Shown here: in pieces, positions 45,567 to 56,000 of the stretch
How positions within the stretch are numbered: the first letter of the stretch is position 1
How the letters are laid out: every line of letters starts with the position of its first letter
Source of the DNA: Mycoplasmopsis citelli
Lineage (GTDB): Bacteria; Bacillota_I; Bacilli_A; Mycoplasmatales; Metamycoplasmataceae
Assembly (NCBI RefSeq): GCF_900660645.1
Contig: NZ_LR215036.1
Coordinates: 62,001 to 126,000 of the forward strand
DNA: 64,000 nt
Reading direction: 5' to 3'
Translations under genes and position numbers: made by a program
Notes under the pieces: model-generated
What the model was told of the DNA's origin: nothing
Seen by the model: only the letters and a program-made list of their open reading frames with translations
The model's database searches: none

Positions 45567-46292
45567 ATGTCAGTAAATTTACAAAGAATTCAAAAATTAC
45601 TTTCTCAAGCAGGAATAGCTTCTCGTCGAGAAGCTGAAAGTTTTATCAAAGCAGGAAGAGTGACAATTAATGGAAAAGTGGCTCAACTTGGAGATAAAGC
45701 AACTTTTAAAGATGAAATTTTAGTTGATAAAAAACCAATTGCTCCTGAAGAACATGTTTATTTTGTTTTAAATAAGCCTCCAAAAACAGTATGTACTCTT
45801 AAAGATAATTTTAATCGCACCATTGTGACTGATTTAATTGATACTCCTTATAAAATATTTCCTGTTGGAAGATTAGATTATGACACTACTGGAGTTCTTT
45901 TACTTACAAATGATGGAGATTTATCTAATAAATTAACTCATCCTAGTTTTGAAATTTTGCGAGTTTATCGAGCAAGACTAAATGAACCGCTTAGTAAAGA
46001 GGAATTCAAAAGACTCAATCGACCTTTAATGATTAATAAAACTCTTTCTAAACAACAAATTATTCAAGCTGATACTAAAAGTTATTTTGTTATTTTGCAT
46101 GCTGGAACTTATCATCATGTTAAGAAAATTTTTGAAAGTGTCAATAAACTTGTTATTAATTTAAAAAGAGTTGAATATGCAGGAATTACCGTTGAAAAAC
46201 TACCAGTTGGACATTATCGTAAATTAACTTTAAAAGAAATTAAGAATTTAAAAAACCTAGTTCGTATCAAAGGAGAACAAAATGAAAAATAA
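45567..46292 (+). CDS. rluB: 23S rRNA pseudouridine synthase, RluB type, 241 aa
   Basis: It has an N-terminal S4 RNA-binding domain (RIQKLLSQAGIASRREAESFIKAGRVTING) and the catalytic motif GRLDYDTTGVLLLTNDG with the active Asp. RluB/RsuA-type enzymes modify single uridines in rRNA; the exact target cannot be read from sequence. The start lies 1 base after the nadD stop and the end overlaps the lipoprotein start by 11 bases. Confidence 0.9.
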   Translation: MSVNLQRIQKLLSQAGIASRREAESFIKAGRVTINGKVAQLGDKATFKDEILVDKKPIAPEEHVYFVLNKPPKTVCTLKDNFNRTIVTDLIDTPYKIFPVGRLDYDTTGVLLLTNDGDLSNKLTHPSFEILRVYRARLNEPLSKEEFKRLNRPLMINKTLSKQQIIQADTKSYFVILHAGTYHHVKKIFESVNKLVINLKRVEYAGITVEKLPVGHYRKLTLKEIKNLKNLVRIKGEQNEK

Positions 46293-47286
46293 GTTTAAAT
46301 TTTGACTAATTCCCACAATTATTGTTGGTTCTGTATCTTTTAATATTGCATGCACTAGTGATTTTGATAATGCAAGTAATGATAATTTAGCCAATATTAA
46401 GATTCAAGCTCAAGGTAATTTGCAAGAATATAATCGCTATTTTGATGCTATTAATAACTTTTTTGAAAATAAAAATCCTCAAGAAAGCGAAAATTTTGCC
46501 TTTTATTATAAAAATATTCAAGCTAAAGCTCAACAATTTGTCAATGCTCTAAGTGAATTTAATAATTTAATAAAAAACCAAAACGTTAATTTTAAGCTTA
46601 AAAAAGAAATTTCAGAACAGTTTTTTAAACAGTTAAACCTTCAAGAAAATGAAATCAAATCTTATAATGATGCCTTTTTTAGATTTAATGCTATTAATGA
46701 AGAGTTGAATTTACTTGCTTTAGATAGAGTTTTTAATGTTGAAACTAATATTTTTTTGAACTTTAAGAAATACTTAGGTTTTTTTGCTGCTGATCCTAAA
46801 AATTCACCACTTTATGATGAATGATTTTCGAAAAATAAACTATCAGAAGCTCAAGAAGAGTATAAAAACAAATGGTATAACCCAAATTTCAAAACTATTA
46901 ATTATGCTCAACTTGGTAAAAAAATTCAAGTTGATGGAAAATCAGTTGTTGAACACACTCACGCAATTGGTAATGTTGTTAAAGAATGAAGTGTGATTGT
47001 TGGAGATGTTAAAAATTCAACTGCATTACAACAAATTAGTAATTTAATTGCTTATTTAAATGTTCACGAAAAAGAAATTAATAACTTACAAATATCAAAT
47101 ATTTTAAAAATAATTAATGGAACTTTTGAACAGTATAAAAACGCTTCACATCAAATAACTAATCAATTTGCTGATTCTTATCCATCAAGCAAATTAGTAG
47201 GATTTTTTGATGAAAATTCAAATTTTCAAAAATTATTTAATATTTGAGAAAAAACCAATGAACTATATACTAACTTAAAAAGTTAA
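46282..47286 (+). CDS. Lipoprotein, 334 aa
   Basis: A short N-terminus leads into a hydrophobic stretch and a lipobox ending Asn-Ile-Ala-Cys near residue 24. The mature chain is helical and Asn/Lys/Phe-rich with no catalytic motif. The ATG has AAAGGAG directly upstream, inside rluB. In-frame TGA Trp occur near 46822 and 46987. It is the last gene of the nusB operon and ends at a terminator that overlaps its stop. Its presence at the tail of a housekeeping operon suggests constant expression, which is inference. Confidence 0.82.
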
Positions 47287-47305
47287 GCAAATTTCTTAAC
47301 TTTTT
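47277..47305 (+). terminator. Terminator of the nusB-to-lipoprotein operon
   Basis: AAAAAGTTAAG pairs with CTTAACTTTTT around CAAATTT. Confidence 0.8.
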
Positions 47306-47428
47306 GAACTTTTTACTTTACAAAATAAAAAATTACTTTAAAATTAATTTATATAACATTTTATTTTTACATTTAAAATTAACATTTCCTTTTCTATTTT
47401 TTGAAGTAAAAATAGAAAGGAAATTTTT

Positions 47429-48184
47429 ATGAAAAGGAAATGATTAGTAGGATCATTGCTAACAGTAGTGCCTGTAATTGGTGGAGGAGCTGGTATTTTT
47501 TACTATTTTAATTACTATAAACCAGCAGCTGATGCTAAAAAACAAAAATTACCAGAATCTCAACAATCATCACAAGATTCAGGAATTTTAAATAAAAATA
47601 CTATTACCAATCCACCTCTTTTAAATAATCCAAATATTCCACCAAAACAATTAGAAGATGAAGAAAAGGAACTTAATGATTTTTTAAATAAAGAAACATT
47701 AAATTCTGAAAAAGAAAAGCATGATTTTATCAAAAGCCAAAATATTAAGGAAGAAAGTGATAATCATCTTGTATTAAATCTTTATTTAGATCAAGTTAAC
47801 AAACCAAAAAAAGGAAGAGGATCTAAAGAAGAATTTATCAAAGAAATAGCTAATATCTTAAATTATGTTGATTCAAAAAATTATGATGATAATTTAAAAG
47901 TTACTATTAATTTAACAGTTGATAAACCAAATTCTAAAGGTAAAAATTCTCAAACTATTCGTCAAAAAAATACCAAAACATATACTGTTAATGAATTTTT
48001 TAGACGCTCACCACTTCAGAAAATTTTTGATAAATTATCTTTTTTAAAAGGTCTAAAAACACCTAGTTTTTCACTAATAACATTAAAAAAATATTTAACA
48101 AAAATTAAAACAGCTTTAATATTTTTCTTAAGCAAAAGATTAGATATATTTACTTTACTATTAAATTATCTTTTAGGTAATTAA
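47429..48184 (+). CDS. N-terminally anchored protein of unknown function, 251 aa
   Basis: The first ~30 residues form a hydrophobic signal anchor with Gly-rich centre (VIGGGAGIFYYF) after MKRKW, and no lipobox Cys. A Gln/Ser/Pro/Asn-rich linker follows, then a charged domain with HLVLNLYLDQVNKPKKGRG (~115) and NLKVTINLTV strands. The C-terminus is hydrophobic (FFLSKRLDIFTLLLNYLLG) and may contact the membrane. The piece VNKPKKG also occurs in the lipoprotein at 9346 before its C-terminal domain; this may be coincidence. AAAGGAAA precedes the ATG. Function not recognised. Confidence 0.75.
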
Positions 48185-48192
48185 AAAAACTC

Positions 48193-48228
48193 AAAAAACA
48201 CCATGATATCTAAATCATGGTGTTTTTT
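48193..48228. terminator. Bidirectional terminator
   Basis: AAAAAACACCATGAT pairs perfectly with ATCATGGTGTTTTTT. It lies between two convergent genes and overlaps the stop codon of the Doc-like gene. Confidence 0.88.
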
Positions 48229-48892
48229 AAACTTCTTCGTTAATAGAAATTATGCTATTTTCTAAGATAAATTTTTTAATTTTTTCTTCAATATCTTTTT
48301 CTTTAGCATTTATTACTCAATCTTCAAATGTTTTTGTATATTGATTTCAGTTAAATTTTTGAATTTCGTATCCGTAGCTATATAAATATTTTTCATCACT
48401 TCATTTTAAATAAAGCCCACAAAAATATCTCAAGAAAATAACCATAAATGAAAAAATAGCTCTTTTATTACCGTTTAATAAAATATGCTGTCCAACTAAG
48501 CGAGAGACTATATGTACTAGTAAATCAATTGTATTTTGATTTTCGGGTTCTTCTTTGTACTTAATGTAATTTTCAAATAATAAATTTATTTTTGCGTTAA
48601 ATTCCTCTATTCTTCTTTCATCAATTTCTTCGGTAGATAATTTTTCAGCAAATTTAAAAGATTTTTCAACAACCTTTTTAATAAGTGTTTTTATAATTTC
48701 TGTCTCAATGTATGCAAAACTCATTTGAATTATAGCTTTTTCGTTTAAGACAAAATATAAAGTTTTAAAATTACTTGCATCATATAATTTTATTTTTCTT
48801 GTTTCAAATTGGCCATTTAAATAGAAACTCTTTTGCTTTTTTAAAGCCTTTTCATCTAAACAAATAACTAAATTTTTTCATCTTATGTTCAT
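48227..48892 (-). CDS. Doc/Fic-fold toxin candidate (death-on-curing type), 221 aa
   Basis: The second half has a Fic-type core: HIVSRLVGQHILLNGNKRAI, where H136 and NGNKR (140-144) match the HxFx(D/N)GNKR motif except that Phe is replaced by Leu, then a hydrophobic helix. Doc toxins phosphorylate elongation factor Tu, and Fic enzymes AMPylate targets. The first ~60 residues (MNIRW..., TGA-coded Trp) form an extra domain. A 48-residue gene lies upstream, with a terminator-like hairpin between, as in toxin-antitoxin pairs. The call rests on the motif and fold pattern, not on a database match. Confidence 0.65.
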
Positions 48893-48919
48893 ATTACTTT
48901 TATCCTAATTTTAAGAAAA

Positions 48920-48941
48920 AAGCAAAGATTATACTTTGCTT
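48920..48941 (-). terminator. Hairpin between the small gene and the Doc-like gene
   Basis: On the minus strand, AAGCAAAG pairs with CTTTGCTT, followed by TTTT. The six-base loop is itself TATAAT, which would be a good -10 box for the Doc-like gene 28 bases later. The site may cut read-through and also provide a weak separate promoter. Confidence 0.55.
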
Positions 48942-48952
48942 AAGAATTCTGT

Positions 48953-49099
48953 CTACATTTTAGCTAATTCATTTAATACTTTAGCGTAAACTTCTTTGGC
49001 TGGATGTTTTTCAAAGGCTGCATCTTGTCGTTTGACGTTTTCCATAAACATTTTATAAGTTAATTTCGGAAGTTTTTCGATTTTCTTTTTTTGTCTCAT
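48953..49099 (-). CDS. Small basic protein, candidate antitoxin partner, 48 aa
   Basis: The gene codes MRQKKKIEKLPKLTY followed by a helical, charged tail ending in LNELAKM. The ATG at 49099 has a GGGG stretch 12-8 bases upstream and a TATAAT on the minus strand (49142-49137). It precedes the Doc-like gene in the same direction with a 60-base gap. Size, charge and position suit an antitoxin, but the sequence does not match Phd or another family that I can name. It could be an unrelated small protein. Confidence 0.5.
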   Translation of the reverse strand: MRQKKKIEKLPKLTYKMFMENVKRQDAAFEKHPAKEVYAKVLNELAKM

Positions 49100-49280
49100 T
49101 TAAAACTACCCCTTTACCAGCTTGATTGTATTAAAATTATACATTTATTTAATGTTTAAATTTTTTAAAATTTTAAACATTTTTAGAAAGATTTTATATT
49201 AATATTGTTTTTTGAATAAAGCATAAATTAATTTGCTACCAGATTAGTTTTATGCAATAAGAAAATATTTATTTTTACTT

Positions 49281-52200
49281 TTATTTAACTTCTTGAACAT
49301 TAATCATTGGATTTTGTGCATACACAGGTATATTATAGAAGGCTTTTGAAGAATATGGATCAAAAGTCTCTAATCCCTGAGAATGCGATCTAAATGAAGT
49401 TCCTAAAACATTGGTGAATTCAAATTTTCCGTTATCAATACGCTTTATAACAACAAGTTCCTCAGAAACTTGTGAACCACCTTCAACTTGGTTAACTCGA
49501 TTAGACAATTTAAACACACGCTCTTTTTTGAATTTAAAATCATCTGCAGAAATTGTAATTTCTTTTTCTTTGACTTTTTCAAATTCATCTTGTTCTTTAT
49601 CGTCGATATAATAAATTTTAAATTTAAATTCAAAGCCATATTTATTAACTGGTAAAACATTAATTTTATTAATAACAAAAACTCGTTGAGGTACTTCACC
49701 TGAATTAAATTGGTTAAAGTATTTTCCGTATTCTTCTTTGTCATTTACAAAATCCGTGTATCCTGTTGCTGGAGTATTTGAACCAAAATGTTCACCTTCA
49801 GAGTCACTAACTTTTTTTCTAGCGTTTTTATAGATATTAGAATTTAAAATTATATTTTTAAATTTAGTATATTTAGTTGTTAAATCTTTTAGTTTTTGAG
49901 CTTCTTCTTGATATTGTTTTAAATATTGATTTTTTTGCTTTTCTAAGGATTTAATTAAATCTTTTGAAACATCATTTTTAATTTGTTGTTTTAATTGCTC
50001 AATTTTTCTATTTTTTTGCTTTAAGTTTTCACTTGAAAAATTAAGTTCAGTTTTGCTCTTATCAATAATTAAATTTTGTAACTTAACACTTTCATTGGTT
50101 AAATCAGCTATTCTTTGACTATATTTTTTAACAAAATCAATTTGTTTTTCAAAATTACTCCCAGGATTTGATAGTTCATTTAAAGATAATAAAGTATTCA
50201 TATTTGCTACATTTAAGCCTTTAGCTTGAGCACTATCTTTAATTTTAATTGCGGCAGTTTTTCTTAATTGATATTCTCTGCTTACAGAAGCAACATCAGT
50301 ACTTAAATTATTAGTAAATAAGTATTTTGTTTGGTTTAGTGTTTTGATATTATTTTCTAATTGATCTTTAGATTTTTGTAATGAATTGATGTTTTGTTGC
50401 TGATTTTGTGCTTTTAAGACATAATTTTGCTCAACAGCTAAAACAAAAGCATTATTTAATTTTTCTGAAAGATCAATTACTTTTTTAACACTTAGTTGCA
50501 TTTGTCCAAGTGAATTTTTGGAGTTAAAAGCTGGTACTTCTTCTCTAAGAGCATTATTAAGAAGTGAAACATCAAGATTTTGATCTACTTCAGCTAAGAA
50601 AGTTCGTGCTTTTGTTTTAAGGTTATCTAAAACTGATTTAATAGCATCATAAGCACTTTTAACTTGATTTTTATTATTAGAAACTTCAGAATTAATTTGT
50701 TTAAGTTCAGATTGAGCACTTTTTAAGCTTGCTTTAGTAGTTTCTAAAAAATTTTTACTTTGCGATAATTCGTTTTGAATGCTTGTTAAATTACTTTGAA
50801 CAGTAGCAAGTTCTTGATGCTTTACATTAAGTTGAAATTGAGTTGAAGAAAGTTGCTCTTTAGTAGAATTTAAATTAGCTAAAGTTTTTTGATATTCGGC
50901 TTTAAGCGGGTCTAAAATATTCTTTTTGTACTCTTCGATTACTTCTTGAGCCGAAGAAAGTGCTTGTTGTACTGTTGGAGCAAAAGTTTGCGTGTAGTTT
51001 TCAGCAGTGTATTTATTTTTTAAATCCATCAGAGCATTAATTCGAGTTTTTAAGCGATTTGCTAAACTTTCTGCTTCATTTACACTAGAGCTTCTAATGG
51101 TGTCTTCAATTCCACTTAGTGAGCTAATTTGGTTATCTAACATTGTTCCTAAATTAGTCATTAAATCATTTTTAATTGCGGCAATATTAGCTTCAAGCTC
51201 ACTTTTACTTTGTGATAAAGTAGCAATTTGCTCATCGGTTTGTTGTTTTTGAGATTGAAGGTTTTTTACTAACTGATTTTGAGTAAATAATTCATTTGAT
51301 TGTTTAGTGTTTTCATCATTATAAAGCTTAATAATATTATTTCTAATTTGTTCGTATTTAGACAAAATTTGCTCAAAGATTTGATTAACATTTTCAAGAT
51401 TGTATGTCGATAAAGGAGACTCAAAATCATTTTCTAAATTTATTGAAGCAAGTTTATTTTGTGAAGTTTTTAGTAGCTCAGAAATAATTACTTGTTTAGT
51501 ATCAAAGAAACTAGAAACTTGGGCTATTGAATCTTTAATTGATTTAATACTCGGGAGATTTTGTAAGTTATCAAAATTTGAATTTTTAAAGTTAATTAGA
51601 GCATTTTTAAGTTCAACGATTTTTTCTAAATAGAAATTAAGAGTTGAATTTCCTTGCTCAATTAATGAACGAATTTGTTTGTTACGAGTTTTGATGTTTT
51701 GAGTATTTTCTTTGACTTGCTCTAAATTTTTATTTAATTGAGAACTCATTAATTCTAAAGCATTAGTAATTTGTATAAGGAAAATATTTTGTGATTTAAT
51801 AATTTTTTCCAGAGATTCTTTAGTGCTTTCAATATCGCTAAAAGTGTTTTCATTTATTGATTTTAGTAGATCTTTTCCTTTGTTGATTGAATCTTTGATA
51901 ATGTTTTTAGTATCTTGTTTTAAAACATTATTGTTTTGCAATTGATCATTAAGCGAATCGCTGAGCATATTGATTTTTTCTTTTAATGAATTTTTAAAAC
52001 TCAATAGTGGTGTTTTAAGTTGCTTATATCCAACATTTTTAATAATTTCTTCAGTATTTTTTCCGCTGTTTAATTCATTTGCAAGAGCATCCAAAGAAGC
52101 TGAAAAATCCTTATTAGATAAGTTAGTTTCTTGCAAATCTTTAATCATAATTTGCAATCTTTGATTTTGAGCATTTAAAGATTTTTGATTATCTTGATCT

Positions 52201-52379
52201 AATTTATTTTGCTCACGAAGTTGCTTAATTTGCACAAGTAACGAATTATTTTGTGCTTTTAAGGCGTTATTTTGTTTTTGAAGTACAACTCCAGTTGGAA
52301 TAGCTCCAAGAGCAACCCCTAATACAAAAGTTATAGGAAGTGCTGTAGATAAAGTTAATGTTAATTTTCTTTTATTCAT
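49281..52379 (-). CDS. N-terminally anchored coiled-coil surface protein, 1,032 aa (paralogue of 29158-31896)
   Basis: After MNKRK a hydrophobic signal anchor (ITFVLGVALGAIPTGVVL) spans residues ~10-30, with no lipobox. Residues ~30-880 are long coiled coil. The last ~140 residues look globular and beta-rich (QRVFVINKINVLPV then YGFEFKFKIYY). Two coiled-coil stretches match the 912-aa protein at 29158, ending in AQEVIEEYKKNILDPLKAEY and around LNVANMNTLLS. The ATG at 52379 has AAAGGAA upstream and is preferred to an earlier in-frame start. No TGA is used as Trp and the protein has almost none. A surface tether is a reasonable guess; function unknown. Confidence 0.82.
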   Translation of the reverse strand: MNKRKLTLTLSTALPITFVLGVALGAIPTGVVLQKQNNALKAQNNSLLVQIKQLREQNKLDQDNQKSLNAQNQRLQIMIKDLQETNLSNKDFSASLDALANELNSGKNTEEIIKNVGYKQLKTPLLSFKNSLKEKINMLSDSLNDQLQNNNVLKQDTKNIIKDSINKGKDLLKSINENTFSDIESTKESLEKIIKSQNIFLIQITNALELMSSQLNKNLEQVKENTQNIKTRNKQIRSLIEQGNSTLNFYLEKIVELKNALINFKNSNFDNLQNLPSIKSIKDSIAQVSSFFDTKQVIISELLKTSQNKLASINLENDFESPLSTYNLENVNQIFEQILSKYEQIRNNIIKLYNDENTKQSNELFTQNQLVKNLQSQKQQTDEQIATLSQSKSELEANIAAIKNDLMTNLGTMLDNQISSLSGIEDTIRSSSVNEAESLANRLKTRINALMDLKNKYTAENYTQTFAPTVQQALSSAQEVIEEYKKNILDPLKAEYQKTLANLNSTKEQLSSTQFQLNVKHQELATVQSNLTSIQNELSQSKNFLETTKASLKSAQSELKQINSEVSNNKNQVKSAYDAIKSVLDNLKTKARTFLAEVDQNLDVSLLNNALREEVPAFNSKNSLGQMQLSVKKVIDLSEKLNNAFVLAVEQNYVLKAQNQQQNINSLQKSKDQLENNIKTLNQTKYLFTNNLSTDVASVSREYQLRKTAAIKIKDSAQAKGLNVANMNTLLSLNELSNPGSNFEKQIDFVKKYSQRIADLTNESVKLQNLIIDKSKTELNFSSENLKQKNRKIEQLKQQIKNDVSKDLIKSLEKQKNQYLKQYQEEAQKLKDLTTKYTKFKNIILNSNIYKNARKKVSDSEGEHFGSNTPATGYTDFVNDKEEYGKYFNQFNSGEVPQRVFVINKINVLPVNKYGFEFKFKIYYIDDKEQDEFEKVKEKEITISADDFKFKKERVFKLSNRVNQVEGGSQVSEELVVIKRIDNGKFEFTNVLGTSFRSHSQGLETFDPYSSKAFYNIPVYAQNPMINVQEVK

Positions 52380-53017
52380 ATATATTCCTTTTGATAATTT
52401 GAGTTTTAACAATCTTTGCTGAAAGGGTAAAATATAAAAATTAAAAAGCAAAAATTATTTTTCTCATAAGTTTTGTCTACTTATTTAATAATCAAAATCT
52501 TAAAAATATAATAAAAAAGAAAATTACTATAAAAATCTCAATTAAAACAGTTTATAGAACGTAAATTTATATAAGTTTAAATTTATTAATTTTTATAAAG
52601 AGCTTATTAATTTGGGATTATTCAGAAAGTTGTAAAATTATTTAATATAAATTAAAAATTTACATATATTAATAATTAATAGTAAAAATTACTTATTACT
52701 TAATTAGGAATTTTAAATTTATTGACCTTTAAAAATTAATTTTTAAAATCCAAGAATAATAAATTTGTGGAAATTTTTCCAGTTTTTCTTAAAATAATCA
52801 TTTAATTTTTAAAATTTTAGAAAATCCATATACATACTATAAATGTGGATATTAGAAAAAATAAAGAAAGTAATTTTCACTAATAGATATAGAAAAGTTA
52901 TAAAGAAATTTTTATTGGGGAAATTTTTTATGTTTTTCTATATATATATATATATATATATAGTGTATATTTTAATAACAAATATAGTAAATAAAAATTA
53001 AATTTTGGGAGATTAAC
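52380..53017. other. Divergent intergenic region with (TA)12
   Basis: About 640 very AT-rich bases between two divergent surface-protein genes. No gene is visible. It must hold both promoters. The (TA) tract lies at 52939-52962, close to the start of the gene at 53018, and the rest shows no structure that I can support. Confidence 0.6.
52939..52962 (+). repeat. Perfect (TA)12 tract in the promoter of a giant surface-protein gene
   Basis: Twelve uninterrupted TA units end 55 bases before the ATG. A TG-TATATT -10 box follows at 52964-52971, so a normal -35 would lie inside or at the upstream edge of the tract. Slippage by 2-base steps would therefore change promoter spacing. Confidence 0.8.
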
Positions 53018-56000
53018 ATGAAAAACCAAAGGAAAGCAATCATTGGTTTAGGAATTACTGCTGGAGTGACTGCTGCTTCTGCTTTAGTATCGGCTGGACT
53101 AGCATTATCACTTCATAGCAATTATAAAGTTCCACATAATCAAACTTATTTCTTTTTAGAATTAAAAAATGAAGTTCAAAAAACTCAAGAACAACTAAAA
53201 TCATTTTCTATTTCTGAAAATTCAAAAAATAATACCAACGAAATCAAAAACCTTTTTAGTGAAATTGATCACGCCAATCAACTTCTTTCAAACGAAAATT
53301 CAAGCGTTGCATTGATGTTAGAGCAAAGAAACAAACTAAAGCACTTAGCGCCTAAAGCACTACTAAGTGTAACTACTATTGCTAATAAACCAGATGAATC
53401 TAAAAAATTAATTGAACAGTATTACTCATTAGTCAAAGATGTTGACTTTCAAAAAGTCATTGAAAATGCTAAAAATACTGTTGTTAGTTCACTTAATACT
53501 TCAAATAATATTGCATCCTTAAATGCTTTTTATAATGTTGTTGATCCACTAATTGTTCGACAAAATGAGTTTTCATTTTCACTTGAAACTAAGATTTGAA
53601 CTGATTATGATAAACTATCAAAAGATAATTCAGTTTCATTAACAGCTCAAGAAAAAAGCGCCTTAATTTCAAGTATTGAACAAATTTTAAATTTACTTGC
53701 TGAACCTCAATATTCAAGAGATGCAATTCTTGAATATAATAAAGTTTATGATGAAATTGTCAAAAAACTAAGCATCAATAAAGCCCAAGAGAGCAAAAAT
53801 TTACATAATTTCTTAAAAAATGTTATTCGGGTAAGAAATGAAATTGGTCTTTTAAAAATCAAAGAAGATGTCAAAAAGGACTTTTTTAAGCGTATTGATA
53901 ATTACAAAGAAATGGCTTTAGCTCCAATTCCAACTTTAGCAGTTGATAAAGCTCATGAGATTGATTACTTAAATAAATTAGTTAATAATCAACTAGCAAC
54001 TATTACTAGTGAAGATATAAATCAAAACAAGAATTTAACTTTATTAAGTCAAAATTTACAAGCTTTAAACGCTTTAAATGTTGATGAGAAAATCAAAGCT
54101 CTTATCAATAAACAAGTTGATTTAATTCAAAAAGATGTTAATGAACACCCAGAAAATGTTTTAAATTATATTTCACAAGCTAATAACTTAAAAACCGCTA
54201 TTGAAAATATTGAAAAACTAATTAGTGACATTAAAGATAAAATCAACAAATATCTTAATATAAAAGACATTAGTGAGACAGACGCTAAAGGTTTTAATGA
54301 TCAATTAAATGCAATTATTTTAGCTGAACATAAAGACATTAACGAATATTTAATAAATTTAAATGCTTTATATAATAAAATTTATGACAATAGTTTATTA
54401 AGCGGTGTTTTTAAAGATTCGTTAACAAAACTTAAACTGCAAGTTGAGGAATCATTATATAAAGGATTTGGAGTTGATAAAAATGCTTTAACTACAATTT
54501 TAGATAAAATTAATTCTTTAGTTAATAATGGAACTTCGCTAAAAGATCTAAATGATGGTCTACGAACTTTAAGTAATGGTCTTCGGGAAATTAATCGTAT
54601 TGAGTTAAAAAACTTATATAAAGCTACTGTTTCGTTTTTAACTAAAGATAGTATTGTAAGTGAAGAAATTAAAGATCGCCTTATTGAATTAAATACCAAA
54701 ACTAAACCATTAATTGAAGATAGCTCTGCCGCTATTAGAGATGATTTACAATTTTTAATTGGCGAATATAAAAAGCAACTTCAACGTGCTAACATTAGTG
54801 ATGAATTACAAAAAACATTGCTTAAACACTTTCAAACCAAAGAGCATATTGAAAAAGTTTTTGGTGGCCCAGAGGAAATTTTAAAATCACCATTTGGGAA
54901 AAAATTACTTGAACATATTGATGAACTTAAAAAACAAGCTAAAATCATTGAACTAGACCCTAATCCTGATTTAGATGAAGAAACTAAAAAACAACTCCTT
55001 GCTCAAATTCAAAACAAACTTGATAATATCTTCAATAATGCACAAAATTACAAAGATTTAGAACAAGAAATTGCTAATGGAGATATAGCATTAGAATCTT
55101 CAAAAGGAAAAACTTCTGAGCAAGCTTCCTTAGAAAAAGAAGCTTTAGCAATTAAACAGTTGCAAAATGAAGGGTTCGAGGCTTTAAATAATGCTCCAAC
55201 TTCAAAAGATGTTAATGAAATTGTTGATAAATTAAAAAACGCAATTAGTGATTATAAGGAAAAACAATCAGTTTATCAATCAACTAAAGCTTTAGAGGAT
55301 AAATTTAAAGAAATTGAAGATACTTTTGCTCCTTATGCACCCGCAGGAAGCAAAACTCCAACTCAAGAAAATTTAACCAATAAATTAAAAGATTATCAAA
55401 AAGAACTAACTAATCCTACATTATCAAATGAAGAACGAGACAAAGTTAACGAAAAAATTGCTCATTTAGTTGAAGTGGTTGGAAACTTTAAAGAATTAGA
55501 AGTTGCTAACAATGCTTTAAAAGAATTAATCAAGGATACTGAAATTTTGGATTTTGCATCCTTTAAACCTGAGCAAGATTACACTAATGCTAAAAACTTA
55601 ACCAAAGAAATTGATCAATACCTAATTGATGCTTTTAACGCACCTTTTAATCGTGCTGAAATAGAAGAAAAAATCAAACTTGTTCAAGTTCAAAGTAAAA
55701 CTTTAGAGCTTGCAATTGCAGTTGCAATGCTTCGAAAAACCAACAGTGAAATTCAAGCTAATAAAATTACTAATGCATCTTTAGTTTCACAAGCTCCATA
55801 TAATGTCATTAATACTTCAATTGAATCTCTTAATATTAAAGTTAACGACTTAATTAGTAATACCAGTAAAACGGCAGCACAAGTAAATTCATTAAATGAT
55901 AGTTTAAAAGGATATGCAAATTTAGCAAGATCACTTAAAGCAAGTGCTGATAAACTTGCCTCTTTAAGTCAAAGCACCAATCCACTTGCATATCAAGCGC

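Noticed and set aside
47429-48184. Kinship of the 251-aa anchored protein with the shared C-terminal domain
   Set aside because: Only the short VNKPKKG piece matches; the rest of the domain pattern is absent.
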